Positions 26,581-34,855 of a stretch of DNA of 45,633 bases are shown here, piece after piece. The translations under genes and the position numbers were made by a program. This DNA comes from Methylococcus sp. UBA6136 (GTDB lineage Bacteria > Pseudomonadota > Gammaproteobacteria > Methylococcales > Methylococcaceae): NCBI GenBank assembly GCA_002423305.1, contig DIVI01000015.1, forward strand, positions 1 through 45,633, written 5' to 3'. Numbering within the stretch: position 1 is the stretch's first letter; every line of letters starts with the position of its first letter. Under the pieces are notes generated by a model. It did no database searches and was not told the DNA's origin. It saw nothing but the letters and a program-made list of their open reading frames with translations.

Positions 26581-27402
26581 ATGATAATGTCAACGACTCA
26601 CCGCTTTGCTTCCCTTTTTCTGCTTTTTCTGCTGCAGTCCAACCCGCTCCGCGCCGACACCAGATCACCCACAAATGATTCAACCAGTGCCCAATCCACT
26701 CCGGGCCGAGCATTTATCGTAGTCATTGATGCAGGTCACGGCGGGAAGGATGGAGGCGCATCGGGACCGAACGGCACCCTCGAGAAAGACGTGGTCCTCT
26801 CCATCGCAAAAAAACTGTTCGCCTTCATACGAACCGAGAAAGGGATGCGTAGCATCATGGTACGCGCAGGCGATCACTATATGGACCTGCGCAAACGAGC
26901 CGAAATGGCTCATGAAGCCCGGGCAGACCTGTTTATTTCCTTGCATGCCGACGCCTATGAGGACAACCTGACACAGGGATCTTCGGTTTTTACCCTGTCG
27001 GAAACCGGCGCTACCAGTGAAGCTGCCCGGTATCTGGCCGATCGCGAAAATGCAGCGATAGTAGGCGGGGTAGACCTGAAGAATCAGGATGCCGTTCTCG
27101 CTTCGGTTCTGGTGGACATGTCAAAAAATGCGACCCTTGAAGCCAGCGACATGGCCGCCGCCAGCCTCATCGAAGCAATTGAAAAGGAGTTCAAGGTCCA
27201 CAACCACCAGACCCAGAAAGCGAATTTTGCGGTATTGAGATCACTGGATGTGCCATCCGTCCTGATAGAGACGGGGTTCATCTCCAATCACGAGGAAGAA
27301 AAAAGACTGCTGGACCCAATGCATCAGGAGCGCCTGGCACGAGCCCTTTTCAAGGGAATCAAGACCTATGCCCGTGAATCGGTCCGTTCATCGGGGCCCT
27401 AG
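26581..27402 (+). CDS. N-acetylmuramoyl-L-alanine amidase (Amidase_3)
   Basis: It cleaves the bond between MurNAc and the stem peptide in peptidoglycan, probably in the periplasm. The 273-residue protein has an N-terminal signal peptide (RFASLFLLFLLQSNPLRA). The catalytic domain shows zinc ligands His in DAGHGGKDGG, Glu in GTLEKDV and His in SLHADAY, and the catalytic Glu in LIETGFISN. There is no AMIN or LysM targeting domain, so it is a short form. ATG 26581 (or 26587) is preferred to the TTG at 26518, because the signal peptide starts there. It is divergent from the OmpA fusion gene. Confidence 0.93.
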   Translation: MIMSTTHRFASLFLLFLLQSNPLRADTRSPTNDSTSAQSTPGRAFIVVIDAGHGGKDGGASGPNGTLEKDVVLSIAKKLFAFIRTEKGMRSIMVRAGDHYMDLRKRAEMAHEARADLFISLHADAYEDNLTQGSSVFTLSETGATSEAARYLADRENAAIVGGVDLKNQDAVLASVLVDMSKNATLEASDMAAASLIEAIEKEFKVHNHQTQKANFAVLRSLDVPSVLIETGFISNHEEEKRLLDPMHQERLARALFKGIKTYARESVRSSGP

Positions 27403-27462
27403 CCGAGCAATCGCCCCGGTGCGTAGCCTCTGCCCGAATCAATCCAAAACCCGCCTCAAAAC

Positions 27463-27828
27463 ATGAATTTAACCAAGAAAAGCGGCTCGCTGGTCTATTC
27501 CACAGCGTTCGGCCGCATGTGCCCTCAATGCAGTAACCCGCTCAATGCTTGCCGCTGCTCTAAAAACAAGCCCAGCGTCCCGAGGTCGGACGGCATTGTG
27601 CGTATTTCGCGCGAGACCAAAGGCAGGAGGGGCAAGGGCGTCACCGTGATCACCGGCGTTCCCCTGAATTCAGTAGAACTGGAAAAGCTGGGACGACAGC
27701 TCAAGCAGCGTTGCGGAACGGGTGGCACTGTCAAGGATGGCACCATCGAAATTCAGGGCGACCATCGTGACTTGCTCCTGAGCGAGCTGGAAAAATTGGG
27801 CTGGGTCGTCAAAAAAGCCGGCGGGTGA
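27463..27828 (+). CDS. yciH: SUI1/eIF1-family protein YciH
   Basis: This 121-residue protein has a C-terminal SUI1 domain (about 45-121) with GRRGKGVTVITGV and the TGGTVKDGTIEIQGDHRD motif. It is related to translation initiation factor eIF1; bacterial YciH may influence start-site fidelity. The N-terminus carries CPQCSNPLNACRC, a four-Cys cluster (Cys20, Cys23, Cys30, Cys32) that could bind zinc, as in archaeal aIF1; E. coli YciH lacks it as I recall. It lies 60 bp after the amidase gene. Confidence 0.93.
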   Translation: MNLTKKSGSLVYSTAFGRMCPQCSNPLNACRCSKNKPSVPRSDGIVRISRETKGRRGKGVTVITGVPLNSVELEKLGRQLKQRCGTGGTVKDGTIEIQGDHRDLLLSELEKLGWVVKKAGG

Positions 27829-27964
27829 AAATCCGTCAGGCCTGAAGCATACCCGCCGCTTGAGCGGGCTGGTTTAGCATTCAGCAATAATGAATCGGAT
27901 AGGATTCAGCCGGAAACGCCTCGAGGTGTCACAGTCAATCAGTAACACCCCGAAAGCAAGGAGC

Positions 27965-28258
27965 TTAATTAGCCGGATACAGCACAGAAGGCTTGAAATA
28001 AGCGGCTGGGTACTTGGGATCCTCGACTGGCTCAGAAGCTGCCGTCTGCACGGCTGGCGCAGCCTCTGCGTGGCTCACCGCAGGAGCGGCAGCGGCGGAG
28101 ACAGAACCGGTCGTTTTCTCAATCAGTGCCGGGTCACTGAAAAGCACGGAAGGCTGGAAGTTATAGGCGGGATATTGATCCTCGCTAGCGACAGCCACAT
28201 TCCCAACCACGGCTGCACTAAAGAGAGAAACAGCGGCCAGAGACTTGATAAGTTGCAT
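27965..28258 (-). CDS. Small exported protein with a duplicated YPA-x2-F-x-PSVL motif
   Basis: This 97-residue protein starts at ATG 28258, which has an excellent ribosome binding site (GGAGGT, complement of 28263-28268). A signal peptide (MQLIKSLAAVSLFSAAVVGNVAVA) is followed by a mature part of about 73 residues. The motif YPAYNFQPSVLF near the mature N-terminus is repeated as YPAAYFKPSVLY at the very C-terminus. The two copies are joined by an Ala/Val/Pro/Glu-rich linker that looks disordered. There is no Cys, so it is not a lipoprotein or disulfide protein. I recognise no family; the function is unknown. An in-frame ATG at 28339 would add 27 residues without a leader-like sequence. Confidence 0.82.
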   Translation of the reverse strand: MQLIKSLAAVSLFSAAVVGNVAVASEDQYPAYNFQPSVLFSDPALIEKTTGSVSAAAAPAVSHAEAAPAVQTAASEPVEDPKYPAAYFKPSVLYPAN

Positions 28259-28446
28259 AGTTACCTCCATTCGATCAGACGTTTTTATTGAATCCTGGGA
28301 TGGCGGCTCGTCCGCTTGAATCCCGTGTACCCCGCACAATCTTCAATCGGGCGCACACTCTCTTGAAACACCCGCGTACTTTATCCGAAATTCCACGCAA
28401 GATGAATTCAGCGCAGTGTTACGCGGGGGCGAAAAACCAGCCGAAA

Positions 28447-30120
28447 TCAGAACAGCCCGATGATCTGGCCATGCTCATCCACATCGATGGCCTCCGCTGC
28501 CGGAACCTTGGGCAACCCGGGCATGGTCATGATGTCCCCGGCAATCGCCACAACAAAGCCCGCGCCATTGGCCAGCCGCACTTCGCGGATATGTAAATTG
28601 TGTCCGCTGGGGGCACCCCTCGCACCTGCATCCGTGGAAAAGGACATCTGCGTTTTCGCCATGCAGACCGGATAATCGGGATGTAACTCACCCCACTGTT
28701 CCAGCTGCTGCCTGACTTTGGCATCTGCGCTGATGGTCGCGGCGCCGTAAACCTTGGTGGCTATGGCTTCGATTTTGTTCCAGAGCGGTGCGTCTTTTTC
28801 GTAAACAAAAGCGTGTCGTCCCGGCTGCGCATCCACCTGTTCGGCGACAACCCGGGCAAGCTCCTCGGCACCTTCACCACCCTCGGCCCAGTGCCTCGCA
28901 ATCACGGCCTTGACGCCAAGATTCTCACACTGCTGGCGCAACCACTCCACCTCTGCATCCGTATCAAAATGGAAGTGATTGATGCCCACCACACACGGCA
29001 ACCGGTAATGCTCGCGAATATTGAGGACATGCTTTTCCAGATTCGCAAACCCCTTTTCCAATGCCGACAGATCCTCCTGATTCAATGCTTCCCTGCTCAC
29101 CCCGCCATGGAATTTCAAAGCCCTGACCGTTGCCACCAGCACCACCACAGCGGGTTCGAGCCCCGCCATCCGGCACTTGATGTCGATGAATTTCTCTGCT
29201 CCCAGGTCGGCGCCGAATCCCGCCTCAGTCACTACATAGTCCGCCAGCTTCAGGGCCGTCCGGGTGGCCATGACCGTATTGCAGCCATGTGCGATATTGG
29301 CGAAAGGGCCGCCGTGAATGATGGCGATATTGTTCTCGAGGGTCTGTACCAAATTCGGTTTTATGGCGTCCTTCAGCAAGGCCGCCATGGCGCCATGCGC
29401 TTTCAGATCGCAGGCATAGACCGGCGTTTTGCCATCCGTCTTGTAGGCAACGATGATGCGGCCCAGACGCTGCTTGAGATCGTCAAGATCAGTGGCCAAA
29501 CACAGAATCGCCATGACCTCGGAAGCCACGACAATATCGAAACCATCCTCACGCAAATAACCGTTGGGCGTACCACCCAGTCCGACAACAATCTTGCGCA
29601 GGGCGCGGTCGTTCATGTCCACCACCCGCTTCCACTGGATGCGGCGAGGGTCAATGCCCAGGGCATTGCCGTGACTGATGTGATTGTCGATCAGCGCTGA
29701 CAACAGATTATGCGCGACGCCGATGGCATGGAAGTCACCCGTGAAATGCAGGTTGATGTCCTCCATGGGAACCACCTGAGCATGCCCGCCACCCGCTGCG
29801 CCACCCTTGACCCCAAAACAAGGTCCCAGGGAAGGCTCCCTCAGACACATCACGGCTTTTTTGCCAATGCGATTGAGGCCATCACCCAGCCCGACCGTCG
29901 TCGTGGTTTTGCCCTCACCCGCTGGCGTCGGGCTGATGGCGGTGACCAGAATCAGCTTGCCGTCCGGCCGATTTTCAAGCGAATGTATGTAATCCAGCGA
30001 AAGCTTGGCCTTGAAATGCCCATAGGGATCCAGTTCCTGCGGGGGAATTCCCAGCTTCACGCGCGCCAAATCGATGATCGGGATCATTTTGGCCTGGCGG
30101 GCAATTTCAATATCAGACAT
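28447..30120 (-). CDS. fhs: Formate-tetrahydrofolate ligase
   Basis: It makes 10-formyltetrahydrofolate from formate, tetrahydrofolate and ATP. The 557-residue protein is full length, with the P-loop-like TPAGEGKTTTTVGLGDGL at about 65, the REPSLGPCFGVKGGAAGGG motif at about 95 and the formate/folate-binding regions that follow. AGGAG upstream supports the ATG. No folD or formate dehydrogenase is adjacent. Its product feeds purine synthesis, fMet-tRNA (by Fmt, encoded at 8048) and one-carbon assimilation. The gene is absent from many gammaproteobacteria, so it hints at formate or C1 use, though this is inference. Confidence 0.97.
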   Translation of the reverse strand: MSDIEIARQAKMIPIIDLARVKLGIPPQELDPYGHFKAKLSLDYIHSLENRPDGKLILVTAISPTPAGEGKTTTTVGLGDGLNRIGKKAVMCLREPSLGPCFGVKGGAAGGGHAQVVPMEDINLHFTGDFHAIGVAHNLLSALIDNHISHGNALGIDPRRIQWKRVVDMNDRALRKIVVGLGGTPNGYLREDGFDIVVASEVMAILCLATDLDDLKQRLGRIIVAYKTDGKTPVYACDLKAHGAMAALLKDAIKPNLVQTLENNIAIIHGGPFANIAHGCNTVMATRTALKLADYVVTEAGFGADLGAEKFIDIKCRMAGLEPAVVVLVATVRALKFHGGVSREALNQEDLSALEKGFANLEKHVLNIREHYRLPCVVGINHFHFDTDAEVEWLRQQCENLGVKAVIARHWAEGGEGAEELARVVAEQVDAQPGRHAFVYEKDAPLWNKIEAIATKVYGAATISADAKVRQQLEQWGELHPDYPVCMAKTQMSFSTDAGARGAPSGHNLHIREVRLANGAGFVVAIAGDIMTMPGLPKVPAAEAIDVDEHGQIIGLF

Positions 30121-30203
30121 GGAGACTCCTCTGGAAATTAACGAAAGAATCGTCGCGCTCTTTCAGGGACGAAATCTGACAATCTATAAAGCCACATCTC
30201 TTT

Positions 30204-30689
30204 TCAGCCACCGCAGCACTTCTTGTACTTTTTGCCGCTCCCACACGGACACGGGGCATTCCTGAGCGGCTTCCCCTGATGGGCAATCTTGCCATGGAAA
30301 GGAAAGGTTCCATCAAGGTAAAACCAGCGACCATCCTGTCGGGTAAAACGACTGATTTCGTGAAACAGGTAGGTGTCCTCGCCGAGCTCATACTTTGCCT
30401 TGAACTCCACCACTCCCCGGTCATCCGACTCGGTACCACCGATAGTTTTGATCACTTCCAGACTCGACCAGGTCCTTTCATCCTGATCCAGGCCCAGTTG
30501 CTTTGGACGTTTGACGGGATCCCAAGTCGACTGAAGATACTCCGAATTTCTCAACTGAAACGCCGAAAAACGCGATCGCATGAGGGTTTCCGCACTGGGG
30601 GGGACGGTTTCGCCGGCCAGGAAGGGGCCACAACAGTCTGAAAATAACTTCCCCGACCAACAGGGGCAAGAGTTGCTTGTATCCACCAT
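30204..30689 (-). CDS. ychJ: YchJ/UPF0225 family protein with two SEC-C motifs
   Basis: This 161-residue protein is bracketed by zinc-binding SEC-C motifs: CPCWSGKLFSDCCGP near the N-terminus and CPCGSGKKYKKCCGG at the very end. The middle NTF2-like part has LMRSRFSAF and the DGRWFYLDGT pattern of the family, very like E. coli YchJ. The function is unknown. ATG 30689 is chosen because the family begins a few residues before the first Cys motif; the frame is open back to 30785. It is divergent from mutY. Confidence 0.93.
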   Translation of the reverse strand: MVDTSNSCPCWSGKLFSDCCGPFLAGETVPPSAETLMRSRFSAFQLRNSEYLQSTWDPVKRPKQLGLDQDERTWSSLEVIKTIGGTESDDRGVVEFKAKYELGEDTYLFHEISRFTRQDGRWFYLDGTFPFHGKIAHQGKPLRNAPCPCGSGKKYKKCCGG

Positions 30690-30816
30690 TTGAACTGTTA
30701 GCGGGGAAACTTGAGGGGGCGGAATCTTAACATCAAGCGAGCCCCGAGCGACCACCAGGCAACCGATCAGCAATGAGGTCTTCAATCATGCACACGCGCC
30801 CGATTACAATTGCCCG

Positions 30817-31872
30817 ATGCAGGCTTATGAATTTTCACACCGGTTGCTTGAGTGGTTTGACCACCACGGCCGCAAGCACCTGCCTTGGCAGATCGAACGA
30901 AATCCCTACCGCGTCTGGGTTTCGGAAATCATGCTGCAACAAACCCAAGTGACGACGGTGATTCCGTATTTCAACCGGTTCATGGCCCGGTTCCCCGACG
31001 TGTCGAGCCTGGCTGGCGCCGAACTCATTGATGTCACCGACCACTGGGCGGGTCTCGGCTATTACGCCCGTGCGCGTCACCTTCATCTTGCGGCCAAGGC
31101 ACTGAGCCATCAGTACGCGGGCGAATTCCCGTCCACCCTTGACGCGCTCCAGAGCCTTCCCGGCATCGGCCGATCTACGGCCGGCGCCATTCTGAGTCTG
31201 GGCCTGAACCAGCGCGCGGCCATCCTCGACGGCAATGTCAAACGGGTACTATGCCGTTTTGCCGGCATCGAGGGCTGGCCGGGGGGGACGGGCATCATCA
31301 GCCGACTGTGGGAACTCAGCGAAAGCCTGACCCCGATCCTACGCGTAGCCGACTACAATCAGGCCATGATGGATCTGGGCGCCATGGTCTGCACCCGGAA
31401 CAAGCCCACGTGCGAAAACTGCCCCCTCAAAGCCGATTGCGAGGCTCGGGCAACCCGCCGGACGCACATAATTCCGACTCCGAGGCCCAAACGGGATATG
31501 CCAAGCCGCCAAAGCTTCCTGCTGGTGATGCGAAATCCGAATGACGAAATCTTTCTGGAAACCCGCCCGCCCACCGGCATCTGGGCCAACCTCAAAAGCT
31601 TCCCGGAATTCGACTCGCTGGATGAACTAGAAGCGTGGTGCACCCAGCAAGGCCACCAGACGCAACAAATGACCGTCTTGCCACAACGCCGCCATACCTT
31701 TTCGCATTACCATCTGGATTTTACGGCGGTCATCTGTCCGGTAAACAACAGCAACACCGTGAGCGAAAATCTGCAGAGTGGCTGGTTTGCACCCCGAGAT
31801 GTGAGAAGCTTGCCGGCGCCCATCAGAACATTGCTCGCGGAACTCGATCCGCAGATCGCCGACTCATCGTGA
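30817..31872 (+). CDS. mutY: Adenine DNA glycosylase MutY
   Basis: It removes adenine mispaired with 8-oxoguanine in DNA. The 351-residue protein has catalytic Glu in WVSEIMLQQTQV, a helix-hairpin-helix LPGIGRSTAGAIL, catalytic Asp in AILDGNVKRV and a [4Fe-4S] cluster site C-x6-C-x2-C-x5-C (CTRNKPTCENCPLKADC). A C-terminal NUDIX-like domain (from about 225) recognises 8-oxoguanine. It is followed 48 bp later by yggX. The mutY-yggX pairing is common in gammaproteobacteria and links oxidative DNA repair to iron-sulfur cluster protection. Confidence 0.97.
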   Translation: MQAYEFSHRLLEWFDHHGRKHLPWQIERNPYRVWVSEIMLQQTQVTTVIPYFNRFMARFPDVSSLAGAELIDVTDHWAGLGYYARARHLHLAAKALSHQYAGEFPSTLDALQSLPGIGRSTAGAILSLGLNQRAAILDGNVKRVLCRFAGIEGWPGGTGIISRLWELSESLTPILRVADYNQAMMDLGAMVCTRNKPTCENCPLKADCEARATRRTHIIPTPRPKRDMPSRQSFLLVMRNPNDEIFLETRPPTGIWANLKSFPEFDSLDELEAWCTQQGHQTQQMTVLPQRRHTFSHYHLDFTAVICPVNNSNTVSENLQSGWFAPRDVRSLPAPIRTLLAELDPQIADSS

Positions 31873-31920
31873 TCCGTCACAAAAACCTGAACCTTAACCC
31901 GTCAATTCAAGAAAACGCAC

Positions 31921-32193
31921 ATGACCCACATCGTCAAATGCCTGAGGACCGGCAAAGAAGCTACTGGCCTCGAGAAACCTCCGTTCCCCGGCCCGGCGGG
32001 ACAGAAGATTTATGAAAACATTTCGGCCGAGGCCTGGCAGGAATGGTTGAAACTGCAAACCATGCTCATCAACGAACACCGACTGACACCGTTCGAGGCA
32101 GAGTCCAAGAAGTTTCTGGCGGTTGAGCGCGAAAAATTCCTGTTCGGCGGAGCCAGCGACATGCCCGAAGGCTATCGCCCACCCGCCGGTTAA
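31921..32193 (+). CDS. yggX: Fe(2+)-trafficking protein YggX
   Basis: This 90-residue protein is of the YggX family, which helps protect iron-sulfur clusters from oxidation. Recognisable parts are VKCLRTGKEATGL with the conserved Cys, PPFPGPAGQKIYENIS, and the C-terminal FLFGGASDMPEGYRPP. The length matches the family. It lies downstream of mutY and is convergent with the L,D-transpeptidase gene, 6 bp apart. Confidence 0.97.
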   Translation: MTHIVKCLRTGKEATGLEKPPFPGPAGQKIYENISAEAWQEWLKLQTMLINEHRLTPFEAESKKFLAVEREKFLFGGASDMPEGYRPPAG

Positions 32194-32199
32194 ACAGGA

Positions 32200-33687
32200 C
32201 TACTCTTCTTCCGCGGGCTCGGGCTCCGTGACCACTTCGGCGGATTCCACATCCGCCTCGTCCGGGTAAGGCGAGCTCCTTGCGTCGGCAGGACGCTCAA
32301 CCGGATCCGCCTGAATGGTCCGACTGGGCCTGTAGGGGGTTGCCGGAGAATAGAACTCCTCGGAGGCATCCGTCTCGGCAGGAGCAGGCTCATAGGAACG
32401 AGCCGGAGTGCGCGTAACAGGCACGGCTGCCTTTGGGACACTTCGACTGGACTTGATCGGCGGCGCATCCAGCGCGGATTTGTTCGGGTCTTCTTCCTGA
32501 GCAATCGGCGCCAGCCCTTCATCACTTTCGGCCGCCTGCTGCCAACCACTGCCATTCCCACCAATCACAACGGGAATCCCCGTGGGCTTGTCGATGGCAC
32601 GACGAACCTTGTCCATATTGACCGAAGCGCCCTTGTCCCTCTGCTTCTGGATTTCGGAGTTGGCCAGGCGCATCAGGAAACTGGAGCGCTGGGCATCTTC
32701 CCGGGCCAGTTGTTCCTTGCTGATATTGTCATCCGGGTCATGCGGCGAAATGCCGACATCCTCATCCAGAGGCTGGCTGACCTCCACGTACAGCTTGTTA
32801 CCCTCCCAGCCCAGCTTGATCGGCTGGTTGACGAGATACACCGGCGCGCCGATCGGCACCTGAGGAAATAGCTTGGCGATATCCTCGTTGTACAGCCGCA
32901 TGCAGCCGTGGGTCACACGCATGCCGATGCCATCCGCCTTGGCCGCATCGGTGCCGTGAATCAGGTAACCGGCGACGCCCAGGCGCATGGCAAATTTGCC
33001 CAAGGGATTGTCGGGACCGGGCGGTACCACGTCCGGCAAGGGATCGCCCTTCGCCGCATGCTCGCGCTTGATTGAGGCCGGCGGCGTCCAGGAAGGATCC
33101 TTCTGCTTGTTCACCACGGTCGTCTTGCCAATCGGTGTGCGCCAGTCCATCCGGCCCATGCTGACCGGGTAGGTAATGACTTCGCCGGTCTGGGCGGAGG
33201 TGAAACTTTGCGCGGGCGCAGCGACGGGCGCCGGTTTGGCCGGTGCCACCGGCTTGGCGCCCGGGGCGGTCTTGGTGGTCGCGCGGGCCACAGGCGCGGT
33301 GGCCGGCTTCTTCGGCGCGGCCGACACCTTCACCGGATAGTAGTACAGGCGCATTTCGGGAATGTTGACGACGATGCCCGCTCGGGGCGCGTCGGGCAGG
33401 ATGTATTCGCGCGGCAGCAGAACGCGAGTGCCCTCCTTGGGCAGCCAGCGGTCGATGGTGGGATTGGCCATGGTCATCTCATCCTGGCCAACGCTGTTGC
33501 GGCGGGCGATGTCGATCAGCGTGTCCTCGTCATGCGCCGTGGTGTAACGAATCTCGCCGATGAGGTCGTTGCCGCTGGCGGGCATGCTGAAGGATTCCGC
33601 GCCGGCCAGCCGGGCGCCACCGGCCAGCGCCAGGGCAACGGCCAGCCGTGCGATCACAGGGGTGAAATGGGGCTTCGATACGCTCAT
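32200..33687 (-). CDS. L,D-transpeptidase (YkuD domain) with LysM-like part and disordered insert
   Basis: This 495-residue exported enzyme would crosslink peptidoglycan or attach proteins to it. A signal peptide is at 1-30. A LysM-like segment lies at about 46-95 (LIDIARRNSVGQDEM, ANPTIDRWLPKEGTRVLLP). The YkuD domain spans about 104-290, with His244 and the motif THGCMRL carrying catalytic Cys262. An insert of about 40 residues rich in Ala, Pro, Lys and Thr (about 121-160) splits the early strands of this domain. The last about 100 residues are acidic and Ser/Pro-rich. The stop is 6 bp from that of yggX. rdgC is directly upstream (15 bp gap). Confidence 0.92.
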   Translation of the reverse strand: MSVSKPHFTPVIARLAVALALAGGARLAGAESFSMPASGNDLIGEIRYTTAHDEDTLIDIARRNSVGQDEMTMANPTIDRWLPKEGTRVLLPREYILPDAPRAGIVVNIPEMRLYYYPVKVSAAPKKPATAPVARATTKTAPGAKPVAPAKPAPVAAPAQSFTSAQTGEVITYPVSMGRMDWRTPIGKTTVVNKQKDPSWTPPASIKREHAAKGDPLPDVVPPGPDNPLGKFAMRLGVAGYLIHGTDAAKADGIGMRVTHGCMRLYNEDIAKLFPQVPIGAPVYLVNQPIKLGWEGNKLYVEVSQPLDEDVGISPHDPDDNISKEQLAREDAQRSSFLMRLANSEIQKQRDKGASVNMDKVRRAIDKPTGIPVVIGGNGSGWQQAAESDEGLAPIAQEEDPNKSALDAPPIKSSRSVPKAAVPVTRTPARSYEPAPAETDASEEFYSPATPYRPSRTIQADPVERPADARSSPYPDEADVESAEVVTEPEPAEEE

Positions 33688-33702
33688 GGTTCTCCTCTTG
33701 TC

Positions 33703-34626
33703 TCAGGGGGAAGTCGGGGTGGTGGCGTTCTCGCCGCCGAACCAACTCAGCAGCACGGGCAGGAAGGCATCGATTTCCAAACTCATGATGGCAAAATCAG
33801 CGTCAAAACGAGCCGAGGGATCCCCCGTCTGGATATCGGCGGCGGCTTCCTGAATGGCATCCAGAAACCGCAGTCGCTTGATGGAAAGCGACTCATCCAG
33901 CACCAGGCTCAGCCGGTCATTCCAGCTGAAGGCCAGCTTGATCACCTCCTTGCCTGCCTGGATGTGGTTGAGGATCTCCGGCACCTCAAGGTCGTGCCGA
34001 CGACAACGCACAATGCCGCCATCCTCCTCGGGTGACTTCAGCTCGCATTCGCTTTCCAGCGTAACGTCATTCGGCAGCGCTCCGCCGGCCAGCCATTGCG
34101 TCATGACGGTAGCCGGCTTTTCTTTAGTGGCCACCGGGCTGACGGGGAACCCGTCCAGCGTCTGCCGCAATACGGCAACGAAATCCTCCGCCTTGCGGGC
34201 ACTGGCGCTATCGACGATCAACCAGCCGCCCCGGGGATCGATGTAGCCATAGGTTCGCCGAGTCTGGCTGAACGCCCGGGGCAGCATGTCATGCAGAATC
34301 TCGTCGCGAATGGATTCCCGCTCTTTCTTTCGGACAGAGCGAGCCTGTTGTTCCTCGATCTCGGCCACCCGCTCGGCCACCAGTTCATTGACCGCGGCGG
34401 CAGGAAGAATCTTCTCCTCCCGCTGCAGGCAGAGCATGATGAATCCGCTGGTCTGATGTACTAAAGGGAAATGCTCCTTGCCCAGTGGGGGAAACCACCC
34501 TTCGCTGAGCGGTTCCAAGCTGCCACAATGGCGAAAACGCCGCTCCTCGAGTTTCTTCTCCAGCTCAGCCCCGCTCAGAGTGAGCGGTTCGGTCAGGCGC
34601 AGCAGGGCAAGGTTCTTGAACCACAT
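33703..34626 (-). CDS. rdgC: Recombination-associated protein RdgC
   Basis: RdgC is a ring-shaped DNA-binding protein that modulates RecA. The 307-residue protein begins MWFKNLALLRLTEPL and shows EPLSEGWFPPLG, REEKILPAAAVNELV and the DILHDMLPRAF-type stretch, all typical. The length equals E. coli RdgC (303). It lies 15 bp upstream of the L,D-transpeptidase gene on the same strand. It is divergent from the beta-propeller gene, with a 229-bp gap that shows no further gene. Confidence 0.95.
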   Translation of the reverse strand: MWFKNLALLRLTEPLTLSGAELEKKLEERRFRHCGSLEPLSEGWFPPLGKEHFPLVHQTSGFIMLCLQREEKILPAAAVNELVAERVAEIEEQQARSVRKKERESIRDEILHDMLPRAFSQTRRTYGYIDPRGGWLIVDSASARKAEDFVAVLRQTLDGFPVSPVATKEKPATVMTQWLAGGALPNDVTLESECELKSPEEDGGIVRCRRHDLEVPEILNHIQAGKEVIKLAFSWNDRLSLVLDESLSIKRLRFLDAIQEAAADIQTGDPSARFDADFAIMSLEIDAFLPVLLSWFGGENATTPTSP

Positions 34627-34855
34627 CGTAATTGGATTTTCAAAAGGTCGCGATTATGGCCACTGACATGCGCTTTGTCATCCAAAACGCGGCTTTGTAA
34701 CAGCCTTGTGTCGCATTTACTCAACAATCAAAAATCATGAAACGGCTTGCCCGGGCCACAGTCACCGCACCCTTCGATAGGAGCTTCCGGGCCCACTGTT
34801 TCCAGAGTTCGCCTAGAGGCCGATAATAAGGCCGCTTCATTCACGGCATGCCCCC

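Noticed and set aside
27852..27869. Small CCCGC/GCGGG hairpin after yciH as a terminator
   Set aside because: The stem is only 5 bp with a 7-base loop and no proper T tract follows.
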